Positions 48,787 through 63,659 of a stretch of 64,000 bases of DNA are shown here, in pieces. The stretch is from assembly GCF_026212465.1 (NCBI RefSeq), contig NC_080052.1:15841622-15905621 (forward strand), given 5' to 3'. The notes under the pieces are model-generated. The model was given only the letters and a program-made list of their open reading frames with translations, was not told the origin of the DNA and ran no database searches. Both the position numbers and the translations under genes were made by a program. This DNA is from Amaranthus tricolor. Taxonomy: Eukaryota > Streptophyta > Magnoliopsida > Caryophyllales > Amaranthaceae. Positions within the stretch are counted from its first letter, which is position 1, and each line of letters opens with the position of its first letter.

Positions 48787-50855
48787 TATAATTTTGAAAT
48801 TCCTAGTTTTCAAGTTATAGTATCTTAAGATACATCTACTCTTATAAATTTGCATATGTATAATTTGTTGCTTTATTATTTTTCTGTTTACTTTTTATGT
48901 TGAATAAGAAAAAATATTTAAAATATGTGTATGTAATAATTAAAGATCAAATATGTGGATGAATATTTTTAATGAAAGAGTGTATGGATTAGTTGCAATT
49001 TGCAAAAAACAAAATATAGCAAATTAATTGAAACAAGTAAAATAAAAAATTTTCAAAAAAAAATTTAACGTAAATGATAATGTATTAGTGAAATCGTTAG
49101 TCGCTTTGTTCCCAAGAGATTTTGCAACACCCATTGATTACACAAATATTAAAAATAGTGTAAGTAAAATTAATAGTGAGATAAAATTATATTGAAGATT
49201 TTTGAATAAAAATAAAAGAAAATGAAATAATACTAAAAATAGATAAATTTAAAGATATAGTAATATAAAAAGTTGAGAATTTTAAAAAATAAACACCTAA
49301 AAATAAGACTTTTTCATTTACAAATATATGCAACTATATGGAATATAAAAGCCTTAGAACAATTTACTAGTTACATCACATTAAACAAACTCAATTTTTA
49401 AATTTAAAAAACAAATAACTAAACTTTCTAAATAATGCTTTTTCTTTAACTTCCAATTTCAATTTTTCTTTTTTCTCTTTTCTGACAAAACTACTCATTT
49501 TTCTCTCTCAAACTCCATTTGTGGTTTTCAATCTCCATCTTCCTCTCTCAAACTCCATTGTTGTTTATTCTCTATTTATCTTGTTCAACATTTGCAAAAC
49601 CATCAAAGTTATGTATTTATATTTCATCATTTTTGTTTTTAAAGCTTTAATTTTTATTTTTTTGGGTTGATTGTGTTATATTAGTTGGATTCATATTTTT
49701 TGATTTTTTTTTTAAATTAAGCTTCATCAATGTTGTAATTAGTGATGTTGAAGAATAAAATAATGTATACTGTTTGGGGAAATTGATAAAAGCAATTGTG
49801 GTTATAACATAATATATTAATAGTTATAACATAATATATTTGGAGTTATAACCATAACATATTTAAAGTTATAATATAATATAGTTGGGGTTATAACAAA
49901 ATATATAATTGCGGTTATAACGTAATAGATTTGGGTTTATAACAGTATATATTTGTGATATAATACTAAAAAATTGATAATATTATAATACAAGCAAATA
50001 TATTATGTTATAAAAACTCAAATATATTAAGTTTTAATTTCAAATATTTTGAGTTATAACACCAAATATATTATTTTAACCCCAAATCATAAAAATTAGC
50101 CAACATTGTCATCTTTAACATTACTGTTTTCCACCAATGATAAACCTTTTTTAAAAAAAAATGAAAAAATCTGATTTATTACTAAATAATGTTTTATTTT
50201 GCTTGGAAATAGAAAGTTAATCAGAAAACTTTTCATTTTTCAAAAAAAAAAAATCAGTTTTCTACAGTTTTTTTAAAAACAGCAGTTTTTTTTTGTTTTT
50301 TAAAACACCAATTTTTTAAAATTAAGATATTTACTAAAGAAAAAAGTAGATTATGCTCTTGAGAACTGTTTTTAGAGGAGACGGTCTCTCAAGAGAGAGA
50401 GAGTCTGTGGCTAAAAAGCCAACTTATTAAAAAACTTAAACCTTGGGAAGGCACGAAGAGTTATTTCTACTTCTGATCTCCTTTATCTTCTTCGTTTTCC
50501 TGTGATTATTTCTATAAAACAATGACTTTTGAATGATCTTCAAGTGTTCATATTCAAGAATGTTCAATGAGTATTAGAAAACATGTTTTTGATGTTGGAT
50601 TTTAAACTTTCGTTGATAATTGCTCCCAGAGAGAGAATGAGTAGTTAAGGTAGGTAGGTTAATTGATTTTATTTTGTTTTGTTATGCTGTGGAATGGAAT
50701 TTGTAATACTTTTATAATATCATTTTGTAAATTACACTGATGCGTTGTGCTTGTTTGTTTGATTTAGCATAGCTTGATTGTGAATAACAATTTCACTGTT
50801 TTTGTAATGATGAAAAGGTGAAAAATTGTTGTTTGTGTGTGGAAGAGAGGCATTA
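48787..50855. other. AT-rich stretch with a minisatellite; no gene seen
   Basis: Contains a T/C-rich tract (49440-49570), the minisatellite at 49797-50095 and, near 50375, a GAGACGGTCTCTCAAGAGAG palindrome also seen in related form near 28355. No convincing open frame. Confidence 0.4.
49797..50095. repeat. GTTATAACATAATATATT minisatellite with an inverted half
   Basis: About eight degenerate 21-28 bp units in direct order (49797-49965) are followed by inverted units (about 49985-50095), so the whole region could fold back. Confidence 0.65.
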
Positions 50856-50863
50856 GAAATAAT

Positions 50864-51761
50864 TAGAGCGGTTCAAAAGTGATCTGACCCGAAAGTAAAT
50901 CGATTCGAAAATATGTTTGTTTTTTAGGTTAATCGAACCGACATTATCTGAACCGGTTGACAACCGAAAAGGGTAAATCGATTTTTGTAACCGACACATA
51001 ATCGTTAACCGAGATTACCCCAACTTAATAATGACCGACCCGAGTCCTATCTGACCTGAATCATGTTCGAAACCGAACTCGATCCGACAAAAACCGACTT
51101 AGGCCGAACGAATTTTAAATTGAACTGCCGTTAATCGAATTCAATGATCTCATTAGCTAATCTAATAAAGTGATAGATATTTTAATGAATTAAATTTTAT
51201 AAATACATGGTTTCAAATATTTAGAGTTAATAATCAATGGTCACTTTTTACTTAACAACTTTTAATCGGAATTAGATCAAAATTGATAAAATTTTAAAAT
51301 TTAAAGTTTCAGTCAAACAAATAAAAGTAACAAAGTAATAATAGTCACTAATTGATTTGCCTTTTAACTATTTTGCTTTAAGTAAAGAGAATCTTATAAT
51401 CAATTAAAAAATGACTAACAACTTAATCTGATATTGACTCTATCGATAGTAATTAGTAATTCGTAGCCGAATTCTACTTGAAAAAAGTACCTGAACCCGA
51501 TCTATACCCGGTAAAACCAAACCAATTATTAACCGATGATAACCCCAGATCGATTAACACTCGACACAAACTTCAACCGACACTGAATTGATGCTAACCC
51601 GATAGCTTGAATAACCGATCTTCAACCGAACCGTGACTAACCGATCCAATCCGAGTGTGACCCGTCGTAGCATGCATTCGAAAAAATAACCAATCCAAAA
51701 TATAATCGAACACATAGACACCAGTCCGAAACCAACCTGATCACCCGAATAAACACCTTTA
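50864..51761. mobile_element. hAT-like non-autonomous element 2
   Basis: 898 bp; ends TAGAGCGGTTCAAAAG and (other strand) TAAAGGTGTTTATTCGGG. Flanks GAAATAAT (50856-50863) and TAAATAAT (51762-51769) match in 7 of 8 bases. Both ends are filled with degenerate AACCGA / CCGAC words. No coding capacity. Confidence 0.8.
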
Positions 51762-51769
51762 TAAATAAT

Positions 51770-52464
51770 CTTGGGGGCGAAGAAAGAATGGCAGCGTGGA
51801 GTGTAAAAAAATTTAAGGTGAAGTCTTTAAAACTTCTATAAAACTTACTAAAACAAGAGGTATATAAAAACTTTTAATACATAGTGTGTAGAGTTTCAAT
51901 ACACTTGAATTCTAAGTAAAAACTTATGTCATTTATTTTGATGTATAATTGTATGCAAAAGTCTCGAAAAGAAGTCTTACACAAAACACTCAAAATAGAA
52001 TTTGGAATGTGCAAACCCTAAGAACCCAATTAAGCAATTAAGAACACAATCAAAAACAACACAAATATTTTAGTGGTTCACACCTAATTGAGCTACGTCC
52101 ACTGTTCTAGCCTAGATGTCTTATTGCTCTTTAAAAGGTACTCTAATGAAGATACAGGATTGATGATGATTACAATTGAGGAAGAAGATAATAGGAGAGA
52201 GTAGATAGAGAATTATGTAGTGCGGGAGAAGAAAAGCATTAGCACTAATCTACTTCTATGTGCTTAGCCCTATTTATAGTACATAGGGTCTAAGACACTT
52301 ACATGCAAACCTAAGAAAAAACAAGAAACGAAAAACAGAACAAGGAAATTGTTCCAGCGCCTAAAGCTAAGTCGACTTTCCCATGGCCACGAGAAAAGTC
52401 GACTCGGCTTTTTCTTTTGCCCTCAAATCAACTTTGTTACTTTTAAGCCTTATAATTCTTATAT
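51770..52464 (-). repeat. Probable copia LTR remnant
   Basis: Contains AGTGGTTCACACC and GTCGACTCGGCTTTTTC-like stretches that recur in the copia LTRs near 19.6 kb and 21.66 kb. It is cut by the solo LTR at 52470 and probably resumes at 53180. Ends not fixed. Confidence 0.4.
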
Positions 52465-52469
52465 CATTT

Positions 52470-53174
52470 TGTTTCGGTAATGAAACGAGGAAGTGCGAGA
52501 CACTTGGAATACCGCAGATGGAGGCGTTATCGGAAGTAGCAACTCGTGGGAGGAAGCGACCTGAATTCCTGCAACACAACACGTTAGCCTTGTCCGGGGG
52601 GTGATCTCCCAGAAAACCCCTCCGACGCTCAAGTCAGAACGTAGATCGGAAATTAATGAATGACAGATTGTAGAATGAATGCAAGAAGGAAGGTCGGGAT
52701 TGGGATTGCTAGTGCTAGTGCTAGTGTTTGGGAAGGCTAAGGAAGTAATGTAAGCAAGGATACTAGGAAAGCTATTTCAGATGTCCTTTCCCCTCTGATG
52801 GTTGTCCCTATTTATAATGATGAGGAAGGGAAGTTGCTTCAAAGAGGAAAGGTGGAAGATCATGGGAATAATGGGCAGCAGCTGGTGGTTAGGAAGGAAA
52901 GTGGAAGATAGTGGGCAGTTATCTACCTTGGAAGAAGGATTATCAAAGAATGTGGGTGAGTGGGAAGTTGAGTCAAACAGGTGGTTATTATTCTGGAGGG
53001 AAATTAGGGCATCTGGAAGTGAGTAGCTCATGGGCCATTCAAGGAGGATGGGACATTCAGCAAAAAGCCCATTGACCGAAAGTCAAGGTCAACGGAAAAG
53101 GTCAAAGGGTATTTTGGTAATATGATGCTAATTATTAAATAAATAAATAAATTAAAAAAAACAGTACCATGACA
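52470..53174 (-). mobile_element. Solo LTR, Tat/Ogre-like gypsy
   Basis: 705 bp; on the minus strand it starts TGTCATGGTACTG and ends ACCGAAACA. A perfect 5-bp duplication CATTT flanks it (52465-52469 and 53175-53179). TATA box TATAAATA on the minus strand at 52816-52809 and U5 motif TTGAGCGTCGGAGGGG at 52632-52617. The GCGTCGGAG core is shared with the LTR at 9145-9890. Confidence 0.88.
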
Positions 53175-53179
53175 CATTT

Positions 53180-53572
53180 TATCCCCTTTTCACCATATCA
53201 CTTTTTACCCTGAATTAAGGACTAAGTTGATAGAGGACTTTTTTAGTGTCGTCGCTGAAGCCTCTAATCAAACAAAATTTATAAACACCCTTAATTAACA
53301 CTACACAAGTGTAGTGGCAAGAAGGGGGTCGATCCACAGGCAGATGAGCTGCGAGACTTAGGGCCTCTTTAGGTGTTGAGGGATCATGTATACGAAGATT
53401 GGATACGGGTTAATCTACAACTACAAGTACAAAAATAATAAACAAAGACGAACCGGGATAGGGTTAACTCACTTGTGACGGCTATCCTATGGTTGAGGTT
53501 TTAATTTCCTTTAGTTTCATTAGAGAAAAGTGGAACACAATACAAAGAGTGATCCGATCTTGGATCAGGCTT
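53180..53572. other. Retroelement-derived non-coding sequence
   Basis: Includes ACTACACAAGTGTAGT, a 16-bp palindrome, and GGGGTCGATCCACAGG, a motif I associate with non-coding parts of plant gypsy elements. No gene. Confidence 0.35.
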
Positions 53573-53580
53573 GGGATCAC

Positions 53581-54325
53581 TAGGGATGGCAATGGGTCAG
53601 ACTCGGTTCGGATTATACATACTCCGAATTTGCTTCGGATAATAGTCGGACTTTTTTTCAGTCCACCTCCACTCGAAGTCGGATTATGCATACTTCAAGT
53701 TTGCTCCAACTCAGACTCTCGGACCTCCAACGGAGTCGGATGCGGAGCGGGATTATTATCAAACTTTATCGTTGTGATATTGTACTAATGATTTTAAAGC
53801 ATACAAAGTTAACACAATATATTTTTCAAATACAATTTGACAAAAAAATATGTACTTTGAATTCAAGTTTAACAAGAGAAATAGTACTAATACTACAATT
53901 TAGCAAAATTTTCTCGCGTTTTGATTTGGCGTATTTTATTCTCTTGATCTGATTTGGCGTATTTTATTCTCTTGATCTGATTTGTCGTATTTTGATTGAT
54001 TAATCTAAATAAAAATACCAAGTAGTTTTTCAAATCGAAAATTACAATTAGTATGAGAGAGAGCTTGAATTAGTCACGTCTAGAGTTTTAAAGGAAACAA
54101 AATATTGGGGTAAAAGTCAAATTCAAAGTTGGATTTCCTTCAAAGTCGGAGTTAGGTCAGAGTGTCGGATTTTTAATAAGGTCCAACTCCGGTCTGTCTC
54201 TAACTCGGACTCGGATCGTAAAGTCGGAGTCGGAGTCGGATAACTTTTTCCTCGGACTCGAATCGGATTATTTTCTTCGGATCAAGTCGGACTAGGGTCG
54301 GATTCGGACTAAATTTCCATCCTTA
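53581..54325. mobile_element. hAT-like non-autonomous element 3
   Basis: 745 bp; starts TAGGGATGGCAATGGG and ends TTTCCATCCTTA. Flanks GGGATCAC (53573-53580) and AGGATCAC (54326-54333) match in 7 of 8 bases. The inside near both ends is a dense array of GTCGGA / TCGGAT words. A 28-bp direct repeat (TTTGGCGTATTTTATTCTCT core) lies near 53925-53985. No transposase. Confidence 0.82.
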
Positions 54326-54333
54326 AGGATCAC

Positions 54334-57416
<3,083 letters not shown>

Positions 57417-57534
57417 TAATTATAACAATAATAATATTAATAATAATATTTAATAAAATTAGTAATATTTAGCTAATAAAAACTATAATAAAAAGGAAAT
57501 AAAAATAATAAAATAATATAAATGTAAAGCTCTA

Positions 57535-57580
57535 TCAAATACCCCCACACCTAATCCTTACTCGTCCTCGAGTAAGTTTT
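57535..57580 (-). other. Probable polypurine tract of the Athila-like element
   Basis: On the minus strand, GAGGACGAGTAAGGATTAGG leads into a G-run and ATTTGATAGAGC. This is the usual 3' end of Athila-type internal regions, so the 3' LTR should start TGATAGAGC at about 57534 and run left. Confidence 0.5.
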
Positions 57581-58291
57581 AAATATGGAAAGTAAGAATA
57601 TGAAAAATCAAGAGCTCAAAAATACTTAGTCTAATTATAAACTCTTATGAAAAATTGAGTTTATAATTTGTACTAAGTCAAAATTTTGGTGAAAAAGTAT
57701 TTGACAAAATTTTTGGAATTTAAAAAAAAAAAATAGATTTGTCTCTCATTTTCTCATTTTGCCTAGATCGTCGTTTTGGGTTTTCAATCTAACCACTCTT
57801 TTTCGTTTTCCAAATCTCACTTTCTCACCTCTCTTTGGCCTTTTACTTTTGCCTAAGCTGCCCTTTTGGGTTTTCAGCTTAGCAAGGCCCCCCTAATTTT
57901 TTCCTAGACCATCCTTTCGAATTTTCAGTTTAGCGGGGCTCAATTTTCTTTTTTCTTTTTTATTTTTTCTTTATTTATTTTTTTTTTCTATGTATATGTA
58001 TATTATCATGGATGCGCTTATAGGTGTTTCTTATGGGCGGAAATCATCAACACTCCAATATCTATAAACACTCATCATCATACTATTACCATCAAACAAC
58101 CATTCTTATTATTATGAAGAACCAATCCATTCAACTATCAACAAAACTCTTTCAAACATAAACTTCTCAACCTTCAAAATAATCATCAAAGAATCAAAAT
58201 AAGAACCTTAATCAACATTCATTAATAATCCTCTCTTCATACATGCTCCTTACTCAAGCCCCTCCCCCACACCTAGATTTTTGCAATGTCC

Positions 58292-59634
58292 TCATTGTTG
58301 ACCACCACCATCTCTTGGTGGTCTCCTTGGCCTTCGTCTTGAAATTTCTTCATTAATGTGTTGGGTTGGGTCTTGGTAGTCTGGGTAAAGAGTCACATAG
58401 AAATTGTTCAAATTGGCCATCATAGAAGTCACAGAGTATATGTTATCAAACAATTCGTACTGGTTGTGCTCTATGTTTATGACTCTACGTTCCAGATCTA
58501 CATAATAATTAGGTCTAAGTGGAGGTGGTAGTACTCCAGGTAGGTGGGCTTGCTCCTGAGTTTGGACATCTTGAACACCCATTCTATAAATTTCATCTAG
58601 TTCTAAGTATAGCTCTGAATTAGGTGTCTAAGGGGTAATTAAAGTTCTATGTTAGGGTAACCTCATGTAAGATACTCCATTCCATTTCCATACAAAATAA
58701 TTTGGATTTCTGATTTCATCCTTCATGAGCATATCCGTAGCAATCATTCCCTTTCTATCAAATTAAAAACTTTCCATAATTGGTTTCAGAATAGTTTTCC
58801 CATGTTCATTGGTGGACATTTCTATGTCTAAGTAGGAAGCTATTATGGAAACCATGTCTCCAATGCTAATTTTTCCCTTGGTCATGCATCCCAACTCAGT
58901 ACACTTACACAACCAAATATTTAGCCAATCAGGGCATCCCCTCCCTTCAAGTGTAAGACTCCATAATACCTTTATCTGATCGTTCCTAGGTTGATTGCCT
59001 CCCCTTGTGCTAGAAATATGCTAGCCAGCAATTGAATCACATATCTCAAAGCTGGGAGAGGAATGACACTTAGTTTTAACTTAGCTTTCGAAGTAGAATT
59101 TCAGATAAGTTGCCAAAAAGCGACTTTCTCGAAAGCCCCATAGTTTTCATCCTGTAAATCAATTACCCCCAATGCATCCCTCAGTTGTCTAAATGTCATA
59201 AGATGTGATTGATTGTGAATGTTGAAATGTATAGCCTCTTCTCTTGTTCTACTGTCTCTTCCTCTTCTCAAAGTGGCTAAGAATTCTAAGGTCATTCTTG
59301 CATAGGTTGGTGCGTTCCTCTCTAATAATCCTTCTATTCCTACTTTTCGCATTAGGGTTCTCACTTATTCTTCTAAACCAATGTTTCTCAATGTTTGAAG
59401 GTCACAGAATCTAGTGCTTTTAATTAACCTTCTCGGTTGGACAAGGTTTCTCCATCTTTCTTGTGCACTCTCATCTAGGTTTTGTAGTCCCATATATCCC
59501 AAATGAAATACTGGTTCATCATGTTCTAACTTAGGTATGGGTTCTGGTTGTCTAACAACTCGCTCTCTTCTTCGTGGTCTGCTTGACCTATCACCACTTG
59601 AACTCACTCCTGAGGTTTTTGATCTTTTGGACAT
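58292..59634 (-). pseudogene. Athila ORF-1/env-position protein
   Basis: Begins at ATG 59634 with a basic Ser/Arg/Lys-rich N-terminus. It continues with 'STRFCDLQTLRNIGLEE', a TAA stop (59365-59367), then 'EGLLERNAPTYARMTLEFLATLRRG' and 'HFNIHNQSHLMTFRQLRDALGV', which resemble the ATHILA ORF-1 family. More stops and a shift follow, and the C-terminal block 58582-58292 ends in an Arg/Pro-rich tail. The function of this plant ORF is unknown; it lies where retroviruses carry env. Confidence 0.7.
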
Positions 59635-60129
59635 CTTTCTTTTTCTTTTCTTTTCACTCAAGTGCTGAATAACCAACAATAAACTAATCTAAACAACTAA
59701 ACCACAATTAACCAACAATTTTCAAGAAGATACAAGCAACAACAAACACAAAATGTAAAGAAAATGGCTTAAAAGCATCAAATTGAAAAGACAAATTTCA
59801 AAATTTTACGCATTGTTTAGATTTAATCAATGAAAATAAGGCTTCAAAATGTTTCCTTTATTCTTGTTTGCAAATCCTTCCTTTTTAACTTGAAAAATTT
59901 ATGAAATCTCCAAATTTTAGGGTTCTTCAATTCAAAATTTTTACTTTTAAAAGACAAGATTTGTGATTTAGAGAAGTAATGTCAAAGATTTAAGTGAGAT
60001 TTGGTGAGAAATTTGAGTATATGAAGGTTAGGGTTTAGAGAGAAAATAGTGAAGATGAGAGGAAATGTCGAATGGGATTTTATAAAAATGGAAAATTGTT
60101 GCTCAAAACTTAAAAACAGAAGCTTCTAC

Positions 60130-60335
60130 GCAAAAACTCGTGGGCCGCGAGCGGAGTCACGAGGCGCGACTTATATGTTCAAAAATCCAGAAACTTTTCT
60201 GCTCCCAAGTCGCGTGCCACGTGATTATGTACGGGCCGTGACCTATTTTACCAAAATTCCAGAAACTTTTCTTTACTAGTTTGCGAACCGTGAGTTGAGG
60301 TACGCTTTGTGACAAAAATTTTCAAAATTTTCCAA
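60130..60335. repeat. Three degenerate ~69-bp GC-richer tandem repeats
   Basis: Units start near 60130, 60205 and 60277. Each has a GTCGCG/GCCGTGA-type part and an AAAATTCCAGAAACTTTTCT part. They lie between pol and the env-position ORF. A related GTCGCGAGCTGCGAG stretch occurs at about 57220. Confidence 0.65.
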
Positions 60336-60499
60336 AGACATTTTTCAAAATGCATAGCTTCAAAGTTTTACCAAAACAACTATTTACATCAAAAATTTTC
60401 CATTTATTTAATGTCTTTGGCAAGTCGTAGTTCTCTCGGTGCCTCAGTACACCGCATCATCCAACTCTTCATCAATTTCATTTTTCTTTTAAAAATTCT

Positions 60500-60890
60500 C
60501 AAAGGCTTCAATCTTTGAAAACTTTCAAAGTATCTTCACTTTGAATTTCATATGCTCCATGAGGAAATATTTTCAAATTAACAAATGGTCTATTCCAACG
60601 AGAGCGTAGCTTACCTGGAAACAACCTTCGGCGTGATTCGTATAAAAGAACTTTTTGACCGACCTCAAATCTCTTTCTACTTATCATTTGATCATGTCAT
60701 GCCTTTGTTTTGGCCTTGTATATAACTGCTTTCTCGTAGGTTTCATTCCTTATCACCTCAAGCTCCTGCAACTGCAATTTCCTTTGCAAACCAGATTTAT
60801 TAGTATGATGATGAAATTTATTCATGACAATATAATTGACAATATGAGCATACCATGGTTGGTCTATTTTTATCATAAACAAATGTTCCT
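60500..60890 (-). pseudogene. Athila integrase C-terminal region
   Basis: Broken frames read 'LQLQELEVIRNETYEKAVIYKAKTKA', then 'VGQKVLLYESRRRLFPGKLRSRW' and a 'PHGAYEI' stretch, the end of the Athila integrase. The catalytic core that should precede it is missing. Confidence 0.8.
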
Positions 60891-60896
60891 CCGGAA

Positions 60897-61540
60897 ACTC
60901 CTCTTTTATAGACTCACTCCTATATCCATCATTGCTTGATTCAAAGGTTGCACTTTTTACAATCCTACTTTGATGATCTGCAACTAAGTTTTTCGACCCT
61001 TTTTTGTCTTTTATTTATAGGTCAAATTCAATTAGAAGCAAAATCCATCTAATCAATATTGGTTTGGCTTCTTTTTTCATCATCAAATGGCATATAGCCA
61101 CATGATCTGTATAAACTACAACCTTTGTACCTAGCAAATATGATCGAAATTTCTCTAATGAAAATACTACTGCCAATAACTCTTTTTCTGTTGTCACATA
61201 ATTATTTGGTGCTTCATTTAGAGTTATTGACGCATAGTAGATTGCCTAAGGATTTCGACCCACCCTTTGACCAAGGACTGCACCAATGGTTTAGTCACTA
61301 GCATCGCACATAATTTCATAAGGTAATGGCCAATTAGGTGATTGGATAATAGGAGCTGAAACTAACCTCTTTTTGAGCTCATCAAATGCCTTTTTGCACT
61401 TCTCATTGAAATTGAATTCCATATCTTTTTGTAACAACCTGCAAAGATAAACAGTTATTTTCGAAAACCCTTCAATAAACCTTCTATAAAATCCAGTGTG
61501 TCCTAAAAAGGAACGCACTTCTCTCACAGTTTTGGGGTAG
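60897..61540 (-). pseudogene. Athila RNase H
   Basis: 'VREVRSFLGHTGFYRRFIEGFSKI' and 'FDELKKRLVSAPIIQSPNWPLPYEIMCDASD' (61527-61291) are followed, after stops, by '[31 protein letters not shown]' (61197-61015), with the RNase H Asp and Glu positions present. Downstream scraps ('VADHQSR', 'PWYAHIVNYIV') mark the linker to integrase. Confidence 0.85.
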
Positions 61541-61599
61541 GGTAGTGATTGTATAATATGTACTTTTGCTTTATCTACCTCAATTCCCTACCTTGAAAT

Positions 61600-62160
61600 C
61601 ACATGACCTAAAACAATGCCCTGCTCAACCATGAAATGGCATTTTCTGAATTTAGAACTAAGTTTGTTTCAATACATCTTTGAAGTACAAGTTTAAAATT
61701 TTCCAAACATTGATCAAAAGTGTCTCCATGGATTGTGAAATCATCCGTGAAGACTTCCAGAAATTTTTCTAAAAATTCAGAGAAAATGTCCATCACACAC
61801 CGTTGGAATGTAGCGGGTGCACTACATAGTCCAAACGGCATACGCCTATATGCATATGTGCCAAAAGGTCATGTAAAGATGGTTTTCTCAATATCTTCAA
61901 GTACAACTAGCACTTGTAGATACCCAGAATACCCATCTAAAAAGAAATAAAATTCATGTTTAGCGAGCCTTTCTAACATTTGGTCGATGAAGGGTAAAGG
62001 AAAGTGATATTTTCTAGTTACGGCATTCAAACGACGATAATCTATACATACTCACCAACCGTTTTGCACTCGGGTAGGTACCAATTCACCATCACTATTT
62101 CTTACCACTGTGACTCCTGATTTCTTTGGAACCACTTGAGTTGGGCTAACCCACTCACTG
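61600..62160 (-). pseudogene. Athila reverse transcriptase
   Basis: Contains 'VCIDYRRLNAVTRKYHFPLPFIDQMLERL' with stops just before it, 'YRRMPFGLCSAPATFQRC' and the catalytic box 'VFTDDFTIHG', where the family usually has FMDDF. Frameshifts near 61640 and 61850. Confidence 0.85.
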
Positions 62161-62808
62161 TCAGAAATTCGAAATATAATACCTGCTTGTAACAACTTCA
62201 AAATTTTCTATTTTTACTACCTCCATCAATGATGGATTCAACCTTCTTTGTGGTTGCCTTACGAGCCTTGCACCTTTCTCCAAAAAAATTTTATGCATGC
62301 AAGTGGTTGGACTGATGCCCTTGATATCAGCAATAGACCAACCGATTGCATCCTTTTGTGCTTTCAGAACTGCAATCAACTTTTCTTCTTGTTCATCATT
62401 TAGCTTATTGGAAATAATCACCGTAAATGTTTCACTTTCTCCAAGAAAAACATACTTCAAATGCTCAAGAAGTTGTTTAAGCTCTGATTTTGTTGCCAGT
62501 AAAATAGATGCCACATCTTTTTCTTTCGGGATGGTTAATGTTATTGGTCTATTGTCAAAAGAACCTATTAATTCATTTTCATTCAAATCTCGCATTACTT
62601 CCTCAATTTCAGTGCTCAAGACATATTCTTCATTCATTTGATCAAGATCATCTTCAATTACAACTCTCAATTTATCAACATTTTCGATGTTGAATAAATG
62701 TTGAGTCATATCATTAATTATATCAACAGAATAACAAGTAAAATTCTCAGTAGGATACTTCATTGAATCATAAATGTTAAATTCTACTTGACAACCATCA
62801 AATTTCAT
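62161..62808 (-). CDS. Athila protease-RT linker, open frame
   Basis: A 215-codon open stretch (no Met needed, it is part of the polyprotein) with 'LKQLLEHLKYVFLGESETFTVIISNKLNDEQEEKLIAVLKAQKDAIGWSIADIKGISPTTCMHKI', the conserved segment just before RT. It is the longest undamaged part of this pol. Confidence 0.8.
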   Translation of the reverse strand: MKFDGCQVEFNIYDSMKYPTENFTCYSVDIINDMTQHLFNIENVDKLRVVIEDDLDQMNEEYVLSTEIEEVMRDLNENELIGSFDNRPITLTIPKEKDVASILLATKSELKQLLEHLKYVFLGESETFTVIISNKLNDEQEEKLIAVLKAQKDAIGWSIADIKGISPTTCMHKIFLEKGARLVRQPQRRLNPSLMEVVKIENFEVVTSRYYISNF

Positions 62809-62903
62809 TGTAAGTAACCCATATGCACATCAATTTTAGTCTTTGCAGTTTTCATAAAGGGGCCACCTAAAATAATAGGTGCCACATGATTATCATGTTC
62901 CAT

Positions 62904-63240
62904 TTATAAAACATAGCAATCTGCAGGCAATATTAGGTCACCTACTTTAAATAAAACATTTTCCACTATGCCCTTTGGATACGCATTTGAACGATCTACA
63001 AGTTGTATTACTACTCCAGTTTCAACTAACGTACCCAATTTTAAAGATTCATACAATGAGTATGGAATAATATTAATTAAAGCACCTAAATCTAACATGG
63101 CTTTTTGAAATGTAATATCACCAATGACACATAGAATAGTAAACATACCTGGATCTCCACATTTTGGAGGAAGTTTTTGTTGAAATATGGCGGAGACATG
63201 CTCGCTCACCTTCACTTTTTGTATTTCTTTCAACCTTTGC
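62904..63240 (-). pseudogene. Athila aspartic protease
   Basis: 'LPPKCGDPGMFTI', 'ITFQKAMLDLGALINIIPYSLYESL' and 'GVVIQLVDRSNAYPKGIVENVL' match the Athila protease; the active-site equivalent is LDLGA. A TAA stop follows at 62904-62906. Confidence 0.85.
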
Positions 63241-63659
63241 TTCCTCTTTGTAGTGCATAATTTTTTTTAAGAATTTTGCATACCTAGGGATTTGCTTCAA
63301 AGCATCTAAAAGTGGAATGTTCACTTCACATTTCCGGAAGACATCATAGATCTCCTTGTTCTTGTCATATTTTTGACCTCCTTTTAATGCTTCTGGAAAT
63401 GGTGCAATTGGCTCATATGGAATTGATGGTTTTGATGTTAATGCCTCTTGTTTTTCTCCTTTTTCTTGTGGCTCTTCAACTACAACTTCTTATTCAATTT
63501 CCTTCTAACTTACCAAGGGTTTCTCCTTACTTGATAACTCCTTACCACACCTTAGTGTAAAGGCACTTACATTGGGGGTGAGGGTTTGGCTTGGTTTGTG
63601 ATGGCAACCGATCAAACTCCTTGGCTTCTAACTTACTAACTGCTCCAGAGATTTAGCCT

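Noticed and set aside
53155..53200. Purine tract next to the LTR at 52470-53174, suggesting a 3' LTR with internal sequence to the right
   Set aside because: A perfect CATTT target-site duplication flanks both ends of this LTR, so it is a solo LTR and the purine tract belongs to the flank.
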